Assembly (NCBI RefSeq): GCF_013386165.1
Contig: NZ_JACAOS010000021.1
Coordinates: 248,768 to 312,767, forward strand
Reading direction: 5' to 3'
Source of the DNA: Pseudomonas gingeri
GTDB lineage: Bacteria; Pseudomonadota; Gammaproteobacteria; Pseudomonadales; Pseudomonadaceae
Length of the DNA stretch: 64,000 nucleotides
Every line of letters starts with the position of its first letter. Position 1 is the stretch's first letter. A model generated the notes under the pieces. It did not search any database. It saw nothing but the letters and a program-made list of their open reading frames with translations, and had not been told where the DNA came from. The position numbers were made by a program, and so were the translations under genes. This document shows, in pieces, positions 25,971-34,951 of this stretch.

Positions 25971-26621
25971 TCAGGCCTGGACCAGCGCCAGGCCCTGATC
26001 GTTGATGTCGACAGCGACCTGCAGGTAATCCGCCAACACCCGGTGCGCCGTTTCCATCGGATGCGCGTGGGTCGCACTGATCACCACCACCCGCGCATCA
26101 GCGGCTTCTCCCGCGGTAATCCCCGCCGGGGCATCTTCAAACACCAGACAGTCTTGTGGCCGAACGCCCAGGCGCTGCGCCGCTAGCAGGTAGCAGTCGG
26201 GCGCCGGCTTGCCGTGGGCGATGTCTTCGGCGGTGATCACCAACGCCGGGAATTCCAGGCCGGCCGCAGCCATCCGCCGCTCCGCCAGGGCGCGCGGCGC
26301 GGAGGTGACAATGGCCCAGCGCTCCGGCGGCAGGCTGGCGAGGAAAGCCTTGGCTCCCTCGATGGCGATCACGCCTTCGACGTCGTCGATTTCGGCCTGG
26401 GTGATCGCCGCGGCTTCACGCTCGGGGTCGACGCCCGGCAGGTTCTGCCGGCGAACGGTCTCGATACTGCGCACGCCGTGAATGGTCTGCAGAAAAGCTT
26501 GCACATCGAGGCCGTGGCGTTCTGCCCAACGGGCCCAGACGCGCTCGGCACTGGCAATGGAGTTGAGCAGTGTCCCGTCCATATCGAATAGAAACGCCGC
26601 GAATCGCTGACCTTCAACCAT
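25971..26621 (-). CDS. HAD-superfamily phosphatase (sugar-phosphatase-like)
   Basis: A 216-aa protein starting at 26621 (MVEGQRFAAFLFDMDGT). The nucleophile motif FDMDGTLLNS, motif II VTSAPR, the lysine in AHGKPAPDCYLLAAQRLG and the acidic motif FEDAPAGITAGEAA are complete. The cap inserted after motif I is the small helical type of beta-phosphoglucomutase-like and sugar-phosphatase enzymes. It converges with aroA, whose stop is 9 bases away. Specific substrate not predictable. Confidence 0.9.
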   Translation of the reverse strand: MVEGQRFAAFLFDMDGTLLNSIASAERVWARWAERHGLDVQAFLQTIHGVRSIETVRRQNLPGVDPEREAAAITQAEIDDVEGVIAIEGAKAFLASLPPERWAIVTSAPRALAERRMAAAGLEFPALVITAEDIAHGKPAPDCYLLAAQRLGVRPQDCLVFEDAPAGITAGEAADARVVVISATHAHPMETAHRVLADYLQVAVDINDQGLALVQA

Positions 26622-26811
26622 CTCTGTTCTCCGCTGTCGGCCCCTGTCCCAGGGCAAGGCGAGCATGCTAGCACGGGCTTTTCGAATATTTTTTGGTGGT
26701 TCGTGGAATAACTCGGCGTGGCGCTCGTCGGACTAGGGCAAGCCACTTTGTCATAACGCAATGGCCAATGAGGCCGGGCGATAACCCAATTCCCGAGCGA
26801 GATGAGTTCCC

Positions 26812-27606
26812 ATGAAATTTGCGAAAGTACCTTCCCTGTTGGCGGCTGTCTCCCTGGCCTGCATGACCCTGGCGATGGCCGGCACCGCGACGGCGGCCCC
26901 GGCTCCGGCAGCGGCCCCGGTGCACAATATCGTCCTGGTCCACGGCGCCTTTGTGAATGGTGCGGGTTGGAAACCGGTCTACGACATCCTGGTCAAGGAC
27001 GGTTACCACGTCTCGGTGGCGCAACATCCGCTGACTGCCTTCAGCGATGACGTGACCGCAGTCAAGCGCATCCTGGCGATGCAGGACGGTCCGACCATTC
27101 TCGTCGGCCACAGCTACGGCGGCGCGGTGATTTCCGATGCCGGTACCGACGACCACGTGGTGGGCCTGGTCTATATCGCCGCCCATGCCCTGGATATCGG
27201 TGAAACCGAAGCCGCCAACGGCAAGCTCTACCCGAATGCCACCAAGGCCGTGAAGAAAACCGCGGATGGCTTCCTCTACCTGGATCCGGCGTTCTATCCT
27301 GCCGATTTCGCCGCTGACCTGCCCAAGGCCCAGGCCGAATTCGAGGCCAATAGCCAGGCCCTGACCTCGGCATCGGTGTTTACCACCGCCGCCACTTCGG
27401 CCGCCTGGAAAACCAAGCCGAGCTGGTACGCCGTGGCCAAGTCCGATCGGATCATCAACCCTGACCTGGAGCGCATGTACGCCAAGCGCGCCAACAGCCA
27501 CACCATTGAAATCGCCGGCGCCAGCCATTCGGTCTACGAGTCCCACCCCAAGGAAGTGGCCGCGTTGATCGAGCAGGCGGCGAAACACGCTTTGGACGCC
27601 AAGTAA
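26812..27606 (+). CDS. secreted alpha/beta hydrolase
   Basis: A 264-aa protein with a signal peptide (MKFAKVPSLLAAVSLACMTL...TATA), hence periplasmic or exported. The oxyanion motif is VLVHGAFVNGAGW, the nucleophile elbow GHSYGG and the catalytic histidine in GASHSVYESHP. The group is the short esterase-like family annotated simply as alpha/beta hydrolase. Single gene with its own promoter region; no obvious partner. Confidence 0.88.
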   Translation: MKFAKVPSLLAAVSLACMTLAMAGTATAAPAPAAAPVHNIVLVHGAFVNGAGWKPVYDILVKDGYHVSVAQHPLTAFSDDVTAVKRILAMQDGPTILVGHSYGGAVISDAGTDDHVVGLVYIAAHALDIGETEAANGKLYPNATKAVKKTADGFLYLDPAFYPADFAADLPKAQAEFEANSQALTSASVFTTAATSAAWKTKPSWYAVAKSDRIINPDLERMYAKRANSHTIEIAGASHSVYESHPKEVAALIEQAAKHALDAK

Positions 27607-27701
27607 GCGCAGTCGGTTCACACAGAGTGGAGGGGGTGGCGGGCATTGCCTACACTTGAATTGACAGCCCGGATGGTCCGGGTTGCTGATGCGAGGTGCG
27701 T

Positions 27702-27920
27702 ATGGATACTCAACCTGCTTCCCCGTTCACGGCGTTTGCGTGCCAGCACATCCAGGCCATGCCCTGGCGCAAGGTACCGATCCCGGATGAGGATCAAGAG
27801 CCGCTCAGTGAGAGCCCGAGCGACGAAACCGATGACCAGGTGCCACCGCAAACCTGGAAACACCCCGACGACGGCAAGAGCCTGTCGGAGCTTGACGAAG
27901 AATTGCCCCTCAGACCTTGA
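27702..27920 (+). CDS. small acidic hypothetical protein
   Basis: A 72-aa protein, starting at ATG 27702, 5 bases after a GAGG. It is rich in Asp, Glu, Pro and Ser in its second half (PDEDQEPLSESPSDETDD), so it is probably disordered and soluble. No domain recognised. Third-position GC bias and the good ribosome site support it as real. Confidence 0.6.
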   Translation: MDTQPASPFTAFACQHIQAMPWRKVPIPDEDQEPLSESPSDETDDQVPPQTWKHPDDGKSLSELDEELPLRP

Positions 27921-27928
27921 GACACACG

Positions 27929-27947
27929 GCCCGGCGCACTGCCGGGC
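27929..27947 (+). terminator. GC-rich hairpin after the small acidic gene
   Basis: GCCCGGC-gcact-GCCGGGC, a 7-bp perfect stem starting 9 bases after the stop. There is no strong T-run after it, so termination is plausible but may need Rho. Confidence 0.45.
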
Positions 27948-28084
27948 TGTGCCGTTCGTCTGTCGCTGAAAACCCCGACCCCTGCAACGCAGCTCCCATG
28001 GCAAATGCGTGCCTTTGACTTGAAGGTGCCGGGGCAAGGGCTCATGATCGGTCACGACTTTATCTGCCAATTCCAGGAAGTATC

Positions 28085-28384
28085 ATGAACCATGAAATTC
28101 GCGTTGTGGCCATCCTTCATGCCAAACCGGGCAAGGCCGCGGAGCTGGAGCCCCATCTCAAGGCTTGCGTCGTCCCATCCCGTGCCGAACCGGGTTGCCG
28201 TGAATATATCCTGCATGTCGACCAGGCCGACCCCGAGCGTTTTGTCTTCGTTGAGCGCTGGATCGACCAGGCTGCCATCGAGCACCACCGCGGAACCACG
28301 CATTACCGGGCGATGGCCGAGGCGATCGGCGATTTGTTGAGTGAGCGCCAGGTCTTGTTGCTGAATGAGGTACCTGGGCAATAA
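28085..28384 (+). CDS. antibiotic-biosynthesis-monooxygenase (ABM) domain protein
   Basis: A 99-aa ferredoxin-like dimeric barrel protein. VVAILHAKPGKAAELEPHL, the REYILHVDQADPERFVFVERW strand pair and HHRGTTHYRAM fit the YgiN/ABM family, which includes quinol monooxygenases. RBS AGGAA 6 bases before the ATG. Single gene; role unknown, perhaps quinone redox. Confidence 0.85.
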   Translation: MNHEIRVVAILHAKPGKAAELEPHLKACVVPSRAEPGCREYILHVDQADPERFVFVERWIDQAAIEHHRGTTHYRAMAEAIGDLLSERQVLLLNEVPGQ

Positions 28385-28391
28385 GGCCGAT

Positions 28392-28417
28392 GAACCTGAC
28401 GCGCAAGCGCCAGGTTC
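28392..28417. terminator. hairpin between convergent genes
   Basis: GAACCTG and CAGGTTC form a 7-bp stem, extended inside by GCGC-AA-GCGC. It lies between the stops of two convergent genes (28384 and 28430), so it can serve both directions. Confidence 0.65.
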
Positions 28418-28429
28418 GTTGCGGGGCGC

Positions 28430-29251
28430 TTAGAAACGCAGCGTCGCTCCGGTGGTGAACCAGCGGTCACGGTCGCCCGACAGGTGTTGACCCGACACCA
28501 GGTCGATATCTAAGTTTTTGCCAAGATGCAGGCGCGGTCCGGCCTGCCATCCCTGGTCGCCGCCTTGTTGGCCGAAACGTTCGGCCACCAGGGTCAGCGA
28601 CTTCAGCACATCGTATTCGACACCGCTGCCCCAGGTCCGCCCCTCGTTGGGCGCACCGTCGTTATGGGCGTGGTACCAGCCGGCGCTGACGGTCAGGCGC
28701 AAGGCTTCGAAAGGCGTGTAGGTCAGGGGCAGTGCGACGTCGGCGCCGTCGAAGGCATGTCGACGATCCGTGGCGACGTGGGCCTGGGCCAGGACTGCGG
28801 CTTCGAGTCCGAGGTCTTCGCGGGTGAAAATCGAGGCCTTGATATGCGGACTCAGCATCGTCGTGTGTTCGCCATCGTCGCGGCTGCGGTTGATGTCGGC
28901 ACCCAATTGCACAGTGGGCAGGCTGGTGGGCGTGCAGTCCGCCGACAGCACGGTTTCGCCGCTGGCGGCGTTGTGCCGGCCGCTCTTGTACCAGGTGTCG
29001 ATATTGCACTGGCCGGGGTCATTGATCCCACCATCGTCGACGACGTAGGAGCCGCCGGCCGCATGGGCCTTGGAGTAGAGCGAAAGCAGCAGGAAGGTGC
29101 CGAAGGTGGCGCCGACCAGGACCACCACGCGCTGCAGGGCGCGGCGCTGGGCGGGTGGCAAGTGTTTAAGCTGGGAGCTGGAAACCGTTGGCGTTGGCCG
29201 CGCGGTGCTGCTGGTCGTTCGGCTGGTGCGGCGAGCAGTGGATTTTTTCAT
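28430..29251 (-). CDS. probable outer-membrane beta-barrel protein with long N-region
   Basis: A 273-aa protein. Unusually, about 38 basic, Ser/Thr-rich residues precede the hydrophobic signal segment VVVLVGATFGTFLLLSLYS (residues 43-61), which ends at KAHAAGG. The mature part has alternating strands and the C terminus TTGATLRF, ending in Phe as in outer-membrane barrels. It contains two cysteines (CNIDTW, SADCTP). No family recognised. A later start would shorten the N-region but no internal ATG precedes the hydrophobic segment. Confidence 0.65.
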   Translation of the reverse strand: MKKSTARRTSRTTSSTARPTPTVSSSQLKHLPPAQRRALQRVVVLVGATFGTFLLLSLYSKAHAAGGSYVVDDGGINDPGQCNIDTWYKSGRHNAASGETVLSADCTPTSLPTVQLGADINRSRDDGEHTTMLSPHIKASIFTREDLGLEAAVLAQAHVATDRRHAFDGADVALPLTYTPFEALRLTVSAGWYHAHNDGAPNEGRTWGSGVEYDVLKSLTLVAERFGQQGGDQGWQAGPRLHLGKNLDIDLVSGQHLSGDRDRWFTTGATLRF

Positions 29252-29483
29252 GGTAGGCCTCGGTGATCATAGGCTCACGCGAGCGCGCGTCGGGTACGCG
29301 TCGTCGTGAAGCGGGCAAAGGGGTGTGGAGGTCGTGGTGGTGCGGGTTACAACTGGGTTCTTCATTCATGCTTGATGCTCCTTCGGGGTGAGCGGCCAGG
29401 GGCCGCGTGCAGGCAATGGCCTGGCCTTTACCGAAGTGAAAGGCCGGGCAGGGGTGTTGCAAAAAAGTTGATGAGCCGGCGGC

Positions 29484-29831
29484 TCACTCCTCCAGGGACA
29501 GGACGCCGATCTCCATGGCCCTGGCCTGGGCCACCAGCTCTTCGGTGTCGCTGCCGCCAGGAAAGGCGATCACCAGCTCCGGCTCGCTGTCCATCAGCAT
29601 GAACTGGTTGCGCCGGCGTTCGGCCTGCTTGCCATAGCGCTGCCAATTGGGCGGATAACGCACCAGGTGCGTGCCGTTTTCCCGGGCCCAATCCTCGATT
29701 TCGCTGCCCAGGAACTGGTTGCCGCCGTGGATCAGGACGCTGATCGTATGGGTCTGGTGATACGCCTCCAGCACCTTGCGGCACATCGCGGCGTTCAGGT
29801 AATAGCGCCCGGCGCAGATCAGGACGCGCAT
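29484..29831 (-). CDS. SLOG-fold protein (DUF2493-like)
   Basis: A 115-aa protein: MRVLICAGRYY at the start, VLIHGGNQFLGSEIEDWAREN with the GG-x-x-G-x-(D/E) nucleotide-binding pattern, and ELVIAFPGGSDTEELVAQA near the end. These are the Rossmann-like motifs of the SLOG/DUF2493 group, thought to bind nucleotide-derived ligands. The start overlaps the end of the Na/Pi cotransporter gene by 13 bases, so it is translated from the same message. Function unknown. Confidence 0.75.
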   Translation of the reverse strand: MRVLICAGRYYLNAAMCRKVLEAYHQTHTISVLIHGGNQFLGSEIEDWARENGTHLVRYPPNWQRYGKQAERRRNQFMLMDSEPELVIAFPGGSDTEELVAQARAMEIGVLSLEE

Positions 29832-31549
29832 GGGTAGTTATCCTTGTCGAGCAGGGATTGGTCATGGAGCTCAAGGGCGTGCACAGGCCCGGGCGCCGGT
29901 TCGTTTGCGCCCAGGGGCCGTGCCTCCAGGAGCCGTTCCCCGGCGCGTTCGAGCACCGGATAGGCGAGTGCCGCGATATGGTGGTGCACGCGCCGATAAT
30001 CGCGCAGGACCCGCTGGAAAATATCCCCCGATTCGGCCCAGGTGCTCTTGTCGGCACTGAGTTTGCGGAAGTGTTCGCGGCTGGCGCTGGCTTCCAGACG
30101 GCGAATGACCTCCTTGCGTTCGACCAGGCGATGGGCGGTGGTGATGTCTTCGCGCAGGAACACGGTGACCGCCAGGCTCAGGCTTTCGCGCAACTCCTCG
30201 TGCAGCGGATAGATGTGCCCCAGCTCGAACTCGGAGAAGCGTTCGCCACGGCGCCGGCGGCGCGCCGCCAACTGGGCGAGGTTGGTGGAGAGGATGTCGC
30301 CGGCATGCTCCAGGTTGATCACGAACATCAGGATTTCCTGGGCGCGGTCGGCATCCTCGTCGCTCAGGCCGTCCTGGCCGATATCCGCCAGGTAAGCGCG
30401 GATCGCCGCGCTGAGCAGGTCCAGGGACTGGTCGAGCTGACGGATCTCCTCGGCCGAGACTTCGCCGGGTTTCTGGAACAACTGCAGCACCCGATCGAGC
30501 ATCACCGAGAGCATGTCGGCGATGCGCAAGGCTTCGCGCACGGCATTCGACAGGCCGATATTGGCCACTTCCAGGCCGGCTTCGTCGAGGTACTGCGGCA
30601 TGCCCGGATCGGCGGCCTGCTCCGGCGCCGGCAGCAGGCGTGTCAGGCCCTTGGCGAGCCCGTCCACCCAGCCGATGAAGCCCAGGGCCAGGAGCAGGTT
30701 GAAGGCGATATGCAGGTAGACCACCAGATGGGCGGGTGCGATTGCGCTGTCGGCGAGGCTCTTGCCCAGCAGAGGGGCGAACGGTAGCACCAGCAACGCC
30801 CCGAACAGCCGCACCAGCAGATTGCCCAGGGGCAAGCGACGGGCTACCGGGGTCGCGGCATTCATGACCGAGGGCAGGGCGCCGCCGATATTGACCCCGA
30901 GCACCAGGGCCAGGGTGGTGACCGGCGACAGGGTGGCGGTGCCGGCCAGGGAGGCGATCAGCAGGATCACCGCGACGCTGGAATGACACATCCAAGTCAG
31001 CACCACCGCCACCAGCAGGGCGATCAGCAGGTCACCGTCCAGGCCTTGCATGATCACATGGAACAGCGGCGTGCTTTCCATCTGGCCGAGGGCGGCGCTC
31101 AGCAGGCTCAGGGCGAGCAGCATCAGGCCCAGGCCGATCAGGGCGCAGCCGATGCTTTCATAACGTGAGTCATCGCGCAGGCGGAACACCACGAAACCCG
31201 CCAGCAGCACCAGGGGGATGGCGATCGAGGTGTCGAAACTGAGCAGTTGCGCGACCAGGGTCGAGCCGATATTGGCCCCCAGCATCACCGCCAGCGCCGG
31301 AGCGAGACTGAGGGTGCCGGCGGCGGTGAAGGAGGTGGCCATCAGGCTTACCGCGGTACTGCTTTGCAGCACGGTGGTGATGCCGATGCCGCAGAGCAGG
31401 GCCTTCCAGCGTTTATCGAGGTTGCGGCCCAGGCCATTGCGCAACTGGGTGCCGAAGCCGCGCAGCAAGGCGGTTGAAATCATGTGGGTGCCCCACAGCA
31501 ACAGGGCAATGGCGCCGGCGAGGTGGATCAACAGAGCGGTTCCAGACAT
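29819..31549 (-). CDS. Na+/phosphate cotransporter family protein (NptA/YjbB-like)
   Basis: A 576-aa protein. The N-terminal half (residues 1-310) holds two inverted Na_Pi_cotrans repeats with the QSSTAVSLMATSFTAAG and CHSSVAVILLIASLAG cores and GANIGSTL / GVNIGGALPS motifs. Residues 340-540 form a PhoU-like helical domain. Members carry out Na+-coupled phosphate transport, often export. The SLOG gene downstream is coupled to it. Confidence 0.9.
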   Translation of the reverse strand: MSGTALLIHLAGAIALLLWGTHMISTALLRGFGTQLRNGLGRNLDKRWKALLCGIGITTVLQSSTAVSLMATSFTAAGTLSLAPALAVMLGANIGSTLVAQLLSFDTSIAIPLVLLAGFVVFRLRDDSRYESIGCALIGLGLMLLALSLLSAALGQMESTPLFHVIMQGLDGDLLIALLVAVVLTWMCHSSVAVILLIASLAGTATLSPVTTLALVLGVNIGGALPSVMNAATPVARRLPLGNLLVRLFGALLVLPFAPLLGKSLADSAIAPAHLVVYLHIAFNLLLALGFIGWVDGLAKGLTRLLPAPEQAADPGMPQYLDEAGLEVANIGLSNAVREALRIADMLSVMLDRVLQLFQKPGEVSAEEIRQLDQSLDLLSAAIRAYLADIGQDGLSDEDADRAQEILMFVINLEHAGDILSTNLAQLAARRRRRGERFSEFELGHIYPLHEELRESLSLAVTVFLREDITTAHRLVERKEVIRRLEASASREHFRKLSADKSTWAESGDIFQRVLRDYRRVHHHIAALAYPVLERAGERLLEARPLGANEPAPGPVHALELHDQSLLDKDNYPCAS

Positions 31550-31573
31550 GAGGATTCTCCACGTACTGGTTTT

Positions 31574-31789
31574 TTACTTTCTGGGTGGGCGCAGCAACCT
31601 CACCGAGACACGACTGATGGTGCTGGAGAACGCCAGCAGGTAGCGCATTTCGATAGCGGTCAGCGTCCCGCGAACATAGAGCTTTACGGTGACCCGCCTG
31701 ACCACTTTTGCCGCTTTGGTCAGGAACAGGACCGACAGCGCCCGATAGCTGTAGTCGAGCACGGCGAGGAACTGCGAGAGTGGTTCCAT
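31574..31789 (-). CDS. small basic hypothetical protein (possible)
   Basis: A 71-aa frame with GGAG 9 bases upstream of the ATG, between mgtA and the Na/Pi gene. The N-terminal half is hydrophobic and the whole is very basic (TKAAKVVRRVTVKLYVRG, VSVRLLRPPRK). No family recognised. It fills an otherwise empty 400-base gap, which supports it modestly. Confidence 0.42.
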   Translation of the reverse strand: MEPLSQFLAVLDYSYRALSVLFLTKAAKVVRRVTVKLYVRGTLTAIEMRYLLAFSSTISRVSVRLLRPPRK

Positions 31790-31846
31790 GGTGGGCTCCG
31801 GGGGTGGCCGGTTTTTGGCGGACGATATCGCGAGCGGCGCGAAGCC

Positions 31847-31928
31847 TGTAGGAGCCAGCTTGCTGGCGATGGCGACCTCAAGGTCGCCTCAGCCTGCCGG
31901 CTGATCGCGAGCAAGCTCGCTCCTACAG
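31847..31928. repeat. REPIN with two different REP arms
   Basis: The left arm TGTAGGAGCCAGCTTGCTGG is of the CCAGC type; the right arm CGAGCAAGCTCGCTCCTACA is of the GCGAGC type. The other REPINs here pair like with like, so this one looks hybrid. Confidence 0.8.
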
Positions 31929-31953
31929 GTTCGGGGTTATCTCTGGAACCGTG

Positions 31954-34665
31954 TCAGAACCACTGCTTGAAGCGGCGGATGTAGAACACTTTCATGCTCT
32001 GGGCCACCACGCAGTAGGCCAACAAAGTGCCCACCAGCCATGGGAAGTACGCCAGCGGCAACGGCACCAAGCCCACCAACGTGCCCAGTTGCGAGAACGG
32101 CAGGTAGATGCCGATGGACACCGCCAGGCAGGTCATGACGATGATCGGCAATGAGGCGGTGCTCTGGAAGAACGGGATCTTCTGGGTCCGCAGCATATGC
32201 ACCACCAGCGTCTGCGACAGCAGGCCTTCGATAAACCAGCCGGACTGGAACAGGGCCTGGGCTTCCACGCTGTTGGCGGCGAACACGTACCACATCAGGG
32301 CAAAGGTGGTCATGTCGAAGATCGACGAGGTCGGCCCGATCCACAGCATGAAACGCCCGATGTTCTTCGCATCCCACTTGCGTGGCTTGCGCAGGTACTC
32401 CTTGTCCATCTTGTCCCACGGCAGGGCCAGCTGGGAGATGTCGTAGATCAGGTTCTGCAGCAGCAGGTGGATCGACAGCATCGGCAGGAACGGGATGAAC
32501 GCACTGGCCACCAGCACCGAGAACACGTTGCCAAAATTCGAGCTGGCGGTCATGTTCAGGTACTTCATGATATTGCCGAAGGTTTCGCGGCCCTTGAGCA
32601 CACCTTCTTCCAGCACCATCAGGCTCTTTTCCAGCAGGATGATGTCGGCCGACTCCTTGGCGATGTCGGTGCCGCTGTCCACCGAGATCCCGACGTCGGC
32701 ATCCCGCAGGGCCGGGGCATCGTTGATGCCGTCGCCGAGGAAGCCGACGGTATGGCCGTTGGATTGCAGGGCCTTGAGCACCCGGGATTTCTGCAGCGGG
32801 GTCAGCTTGGCGAACACCGTGCGTTCCTCGACCCGCAGCTTGAGGGTCGCCTCGTCCATGTGCTCGATGTCGTGGCCCAGCAGCGGCAGGCCTGGCTCCA
32901 GTCCGACTTCGCGGCAGATCTTGCAGGTGACCACGGCGTTGTCGCCGGTCAGGACCTTGACCGTGACCCCGATGTCACGCAGGGCGGCAATCGCCGGCCC
33001 TGCGGTTTCCTTCGGTGGATCGAGGAAGGTCAGGAACCCGCGGATAACCAGGTCACGCTCGTCGGCGGTCTTGTACTGCCCCTTGGTTTGCGGCTTGAGA
33101 ATATCGCGGGTCGCCAGCAGCAGGACACGGAAACCGTCCTTGTTGTAGTCATTGGCCAGGGCCAGCAGGCTCTTGCGCCGCTGCTCGTCCAGGGCGATGA
33201 CGTTGTTGCCCTCCATGACGTGGCTGGAGATGCTGAGCATTTCCTCGACCGCGCCCTTGCACACCAGCAGGTGATCGGCGTGGCTGTCCTGGACGATGAT
33301 CGACAGGCGTCGGCGGACGAAGTCGAAGGGCAGTTCATCGACCTTGCTGTAGGCGAACGGCTCCTGGAAGTTGGGGTTCTCCCGGGAGAATTGCAGGACC
33401 GCCTGGTCCATCAGGTTCTTCATGCCGCTCTGGTGATGGCTGTTGAGCCAGGCCAGGCCGAGTACGGCGTCATTGCGCTGGCCCGCGGCGTCGACGTGGT
33501 GTTCGAGGATGATCTTGTCCTGGGTCAGGGTGCCGGTCTTGTCGGTGCACAGTACGTCCATGGAACCGAAGTTCTGGATGGCGTTCAGGCGTTTGACCAC
33601 CACTTTGCGCCGGGCCATGGCCATGGCGCCCTTGGCAAGGTTGGCGCTGACGATCATCGGCAGCATTTCCGGGGTCAGGCCCACCGCGACCGCCAGGGCG
33701 AAGAGCAGGGCATCGCTCCAGTCACCCTTGGAAAAGCCGTTGAGCAGGAACACGATCGGCACCATCACCAGCATGAAACGGATCAGCAGCCAGCTGACAC
33801 TGTTGACCCCGCGATCAAAGGCGGTCTGCACCCGTGAGCCGACAATCGCCTTGGCCAGCGAACCGAAGTAGGTGCGCGGGCCAGTGGCAACCACCACGGC
33901 CTTGGCGGTGCCGCTGACCACGTTGGTGCCCATGAAGCAGATGTTCTGCAGGTCCAGCAGGTTGCTCTGATCGGTGCTGGCGGACGCGGACTTGGCCGCG
34001 ACATCGCCGAGGGTGTCGTACTTCTCCACCGGCAAGGCCTCACCGGTGAGCACGGCCTGGCTGATGAACAGGTCACGGGACTCGATCAGGCGGATATCCG
34101 CCGGAATCATGTCGCCGGCCGACAGGTGCACGATGTCGCCGGCCACCAGTTCACGCATCGGCACTTCGCGCAGCGCCGGTGTGTTGCCCATCTGCTCGCG
34201 GCGCAGCACGGTGGCGGTGGTGCGGACCATGGCCTTGAGGGCTTCGGCGGATTTGGCCGAGCGGTGTTCCTGCCAGAAGCGCAGGGTGCTGCTCAGGGTC
34301 ACCATGGTCATGATGATGATGACCTTGGTCAGGTCGCCTTCTTCGCCGGCACGTTCGGCCAGCCAGAAATCGGTGAAGAAGCTGATGCCGGCGAGGATCA
34401 GCAGCACGTAGATGAAGGGATTGTTCAGCGCCTGGAGGAACTGGACCAGGGCATGTGGCGGCTTGTCGTGGGCGACTTCGTTGAAGCCTTCGCGTTGCAG
34501 GCGGCCGGCGGCGTCCAGTTCGGTCAGGCCGTCGCGGCTGGCGTTGACGTTGCTCAGGGTGGCTGAGAGGGTGTGTTGCGATTCGCGAGCGGCGCGCATC
34601 GACAATTTTGTGTCTTCTGTCGCGCGGTTTCCGGCTGGCCGGATAGGGTCTTTGACTGCGTTCAT
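31954..34665 (-). CDS. mgtA: Mg2+-translocating P-type ATPase
   Basis: A 903-aa P3B-type ATPase. I choose the ATG at 34665 (MNAVKDPIRPAG), preceded by AGAGG; a longer frame upstream lacks support. The phosphorylation motif CTDKTGTLTQD has D375, the actuator TGEALP loop is present, hinge motif GFLGDGINDAPALRDADVG is complete, and about ten membrane helices are visible. It imports Mg2+ and is typically induced by low Mg2+ through PhoPQ or a leader RNA. Upstream on the same strand lie hairpins and a 97-codon gene. Confidence 0.96.
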   Translation of the reverse strand: MNAVKDPIRPAGNRATEDTKLSMRAARESQHTLSATLSNVNASRDGLTELDAAGRLQREGFNEVAHDKPPHALVQFLQALNNPFIYVLLILAGISFFTDFWLAERAGEEGDLTKVIIIMTMVTLSSTLRFWQEHRSAKSAEALKAMVRTTATVLRREQMGNTPALREVPMRELVAGDIVHLSAGDMIPADIRLIESRDLFISQAVLTGEALPVEKYDTLGDVAAKSASASTDQSNLLDLQNICFMGTNVVSGTAKAVVVATGPRTYFGSLAKAIVGSRVQTAFDRGVNSVSWLLIRFMLVMVPIVFLLNGFSKGDWSDALLFALAVAVGLTPEMLPMIVSANLAKGAMAMARRKVVVKRLNAIQNFGSMDVLCTDKTGTLTQDKIILEHHVDAAGQRNDAVLGLAWLNSHHQSGMKNLMDQAVLQFSRENPNFQEPFAYSKVDELPFDFVRRRLSIIVQDSHADHLLVCKGAVEEMLSISSHVMEGNNVIALDEQRRKSLLALANDYNKDGFRVLLLATRDILKPQTKGQYKTADERDLVIRGFLTFLDPPKETAGPAIAALRDIGVTVKVLTGDNAVVTCKICREVGLEPGLPLLGHDIEHMDEATLKLRVEERTVFAKLTPLQKSRVLKALQSNGHTVGFLGDGINDAPALRDADVGISVDSGTDIAKESADIILLEKSLMVLEEGVLKGRETFGNIMKYLNMTASSNFGNVFSVLVASAFIPFLPMLSIHLLLQNLIYDISQLALPWDKMDKEYLRKPRKWDAKNIGRFMLWIGPTSSIFDMTTFALMWYVFAANSVEAQALFQSGWFIEGLLSQTLVVHMLRTQKIPFFQSTASLPIIVMTCLAVSIGIYLPFSQLGTLVGLVPLPLAYFPWLVGTLLAYCVVAQSMKVFYIRRFKQWF

Positions 34666-34880
34666 AACGATGCCTCTGTCACATCTTCGTGACCGGGCAT
34701 ATAGACGATTCACCTATTCGACAGGCGAACGAATACAAGCCGAGTCACGCGGGTGCGAGTGATTCGAATAAGAGGGTGTATAAGGTTTTAACGTTCGCTG
34801 CCCGTTCACGAAAGAATGACGAACAGCGAACCGCCTACTGGCTTCGTCCATAATGAAGTGCTCAATGTTTAATAATGAAA

Positions 34881-34918
34881 GGCATAACTATGCCATGCAC
34901 TTACAAGTGGTAAGTGCA
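34881..34918. repeat. tandem hairpins upstream of mgtA
   Basis: GGCATA-ac-TATGCC (34881-34894) is directly followed by TGCACTTAC-aagtg-GTAAGTGCA (34896-34918, 9-bp perfect stem). They lie 33 bases after the stop of the small upstream gene and 216 bases before the mgtA start, where a terminator, attenuator or leader structure would be expected. Confidence 0.55.
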
Positions 34919-34951
34919 GGGGCGGTAGTTGTCTGTGTCAGCGCCAGACAA

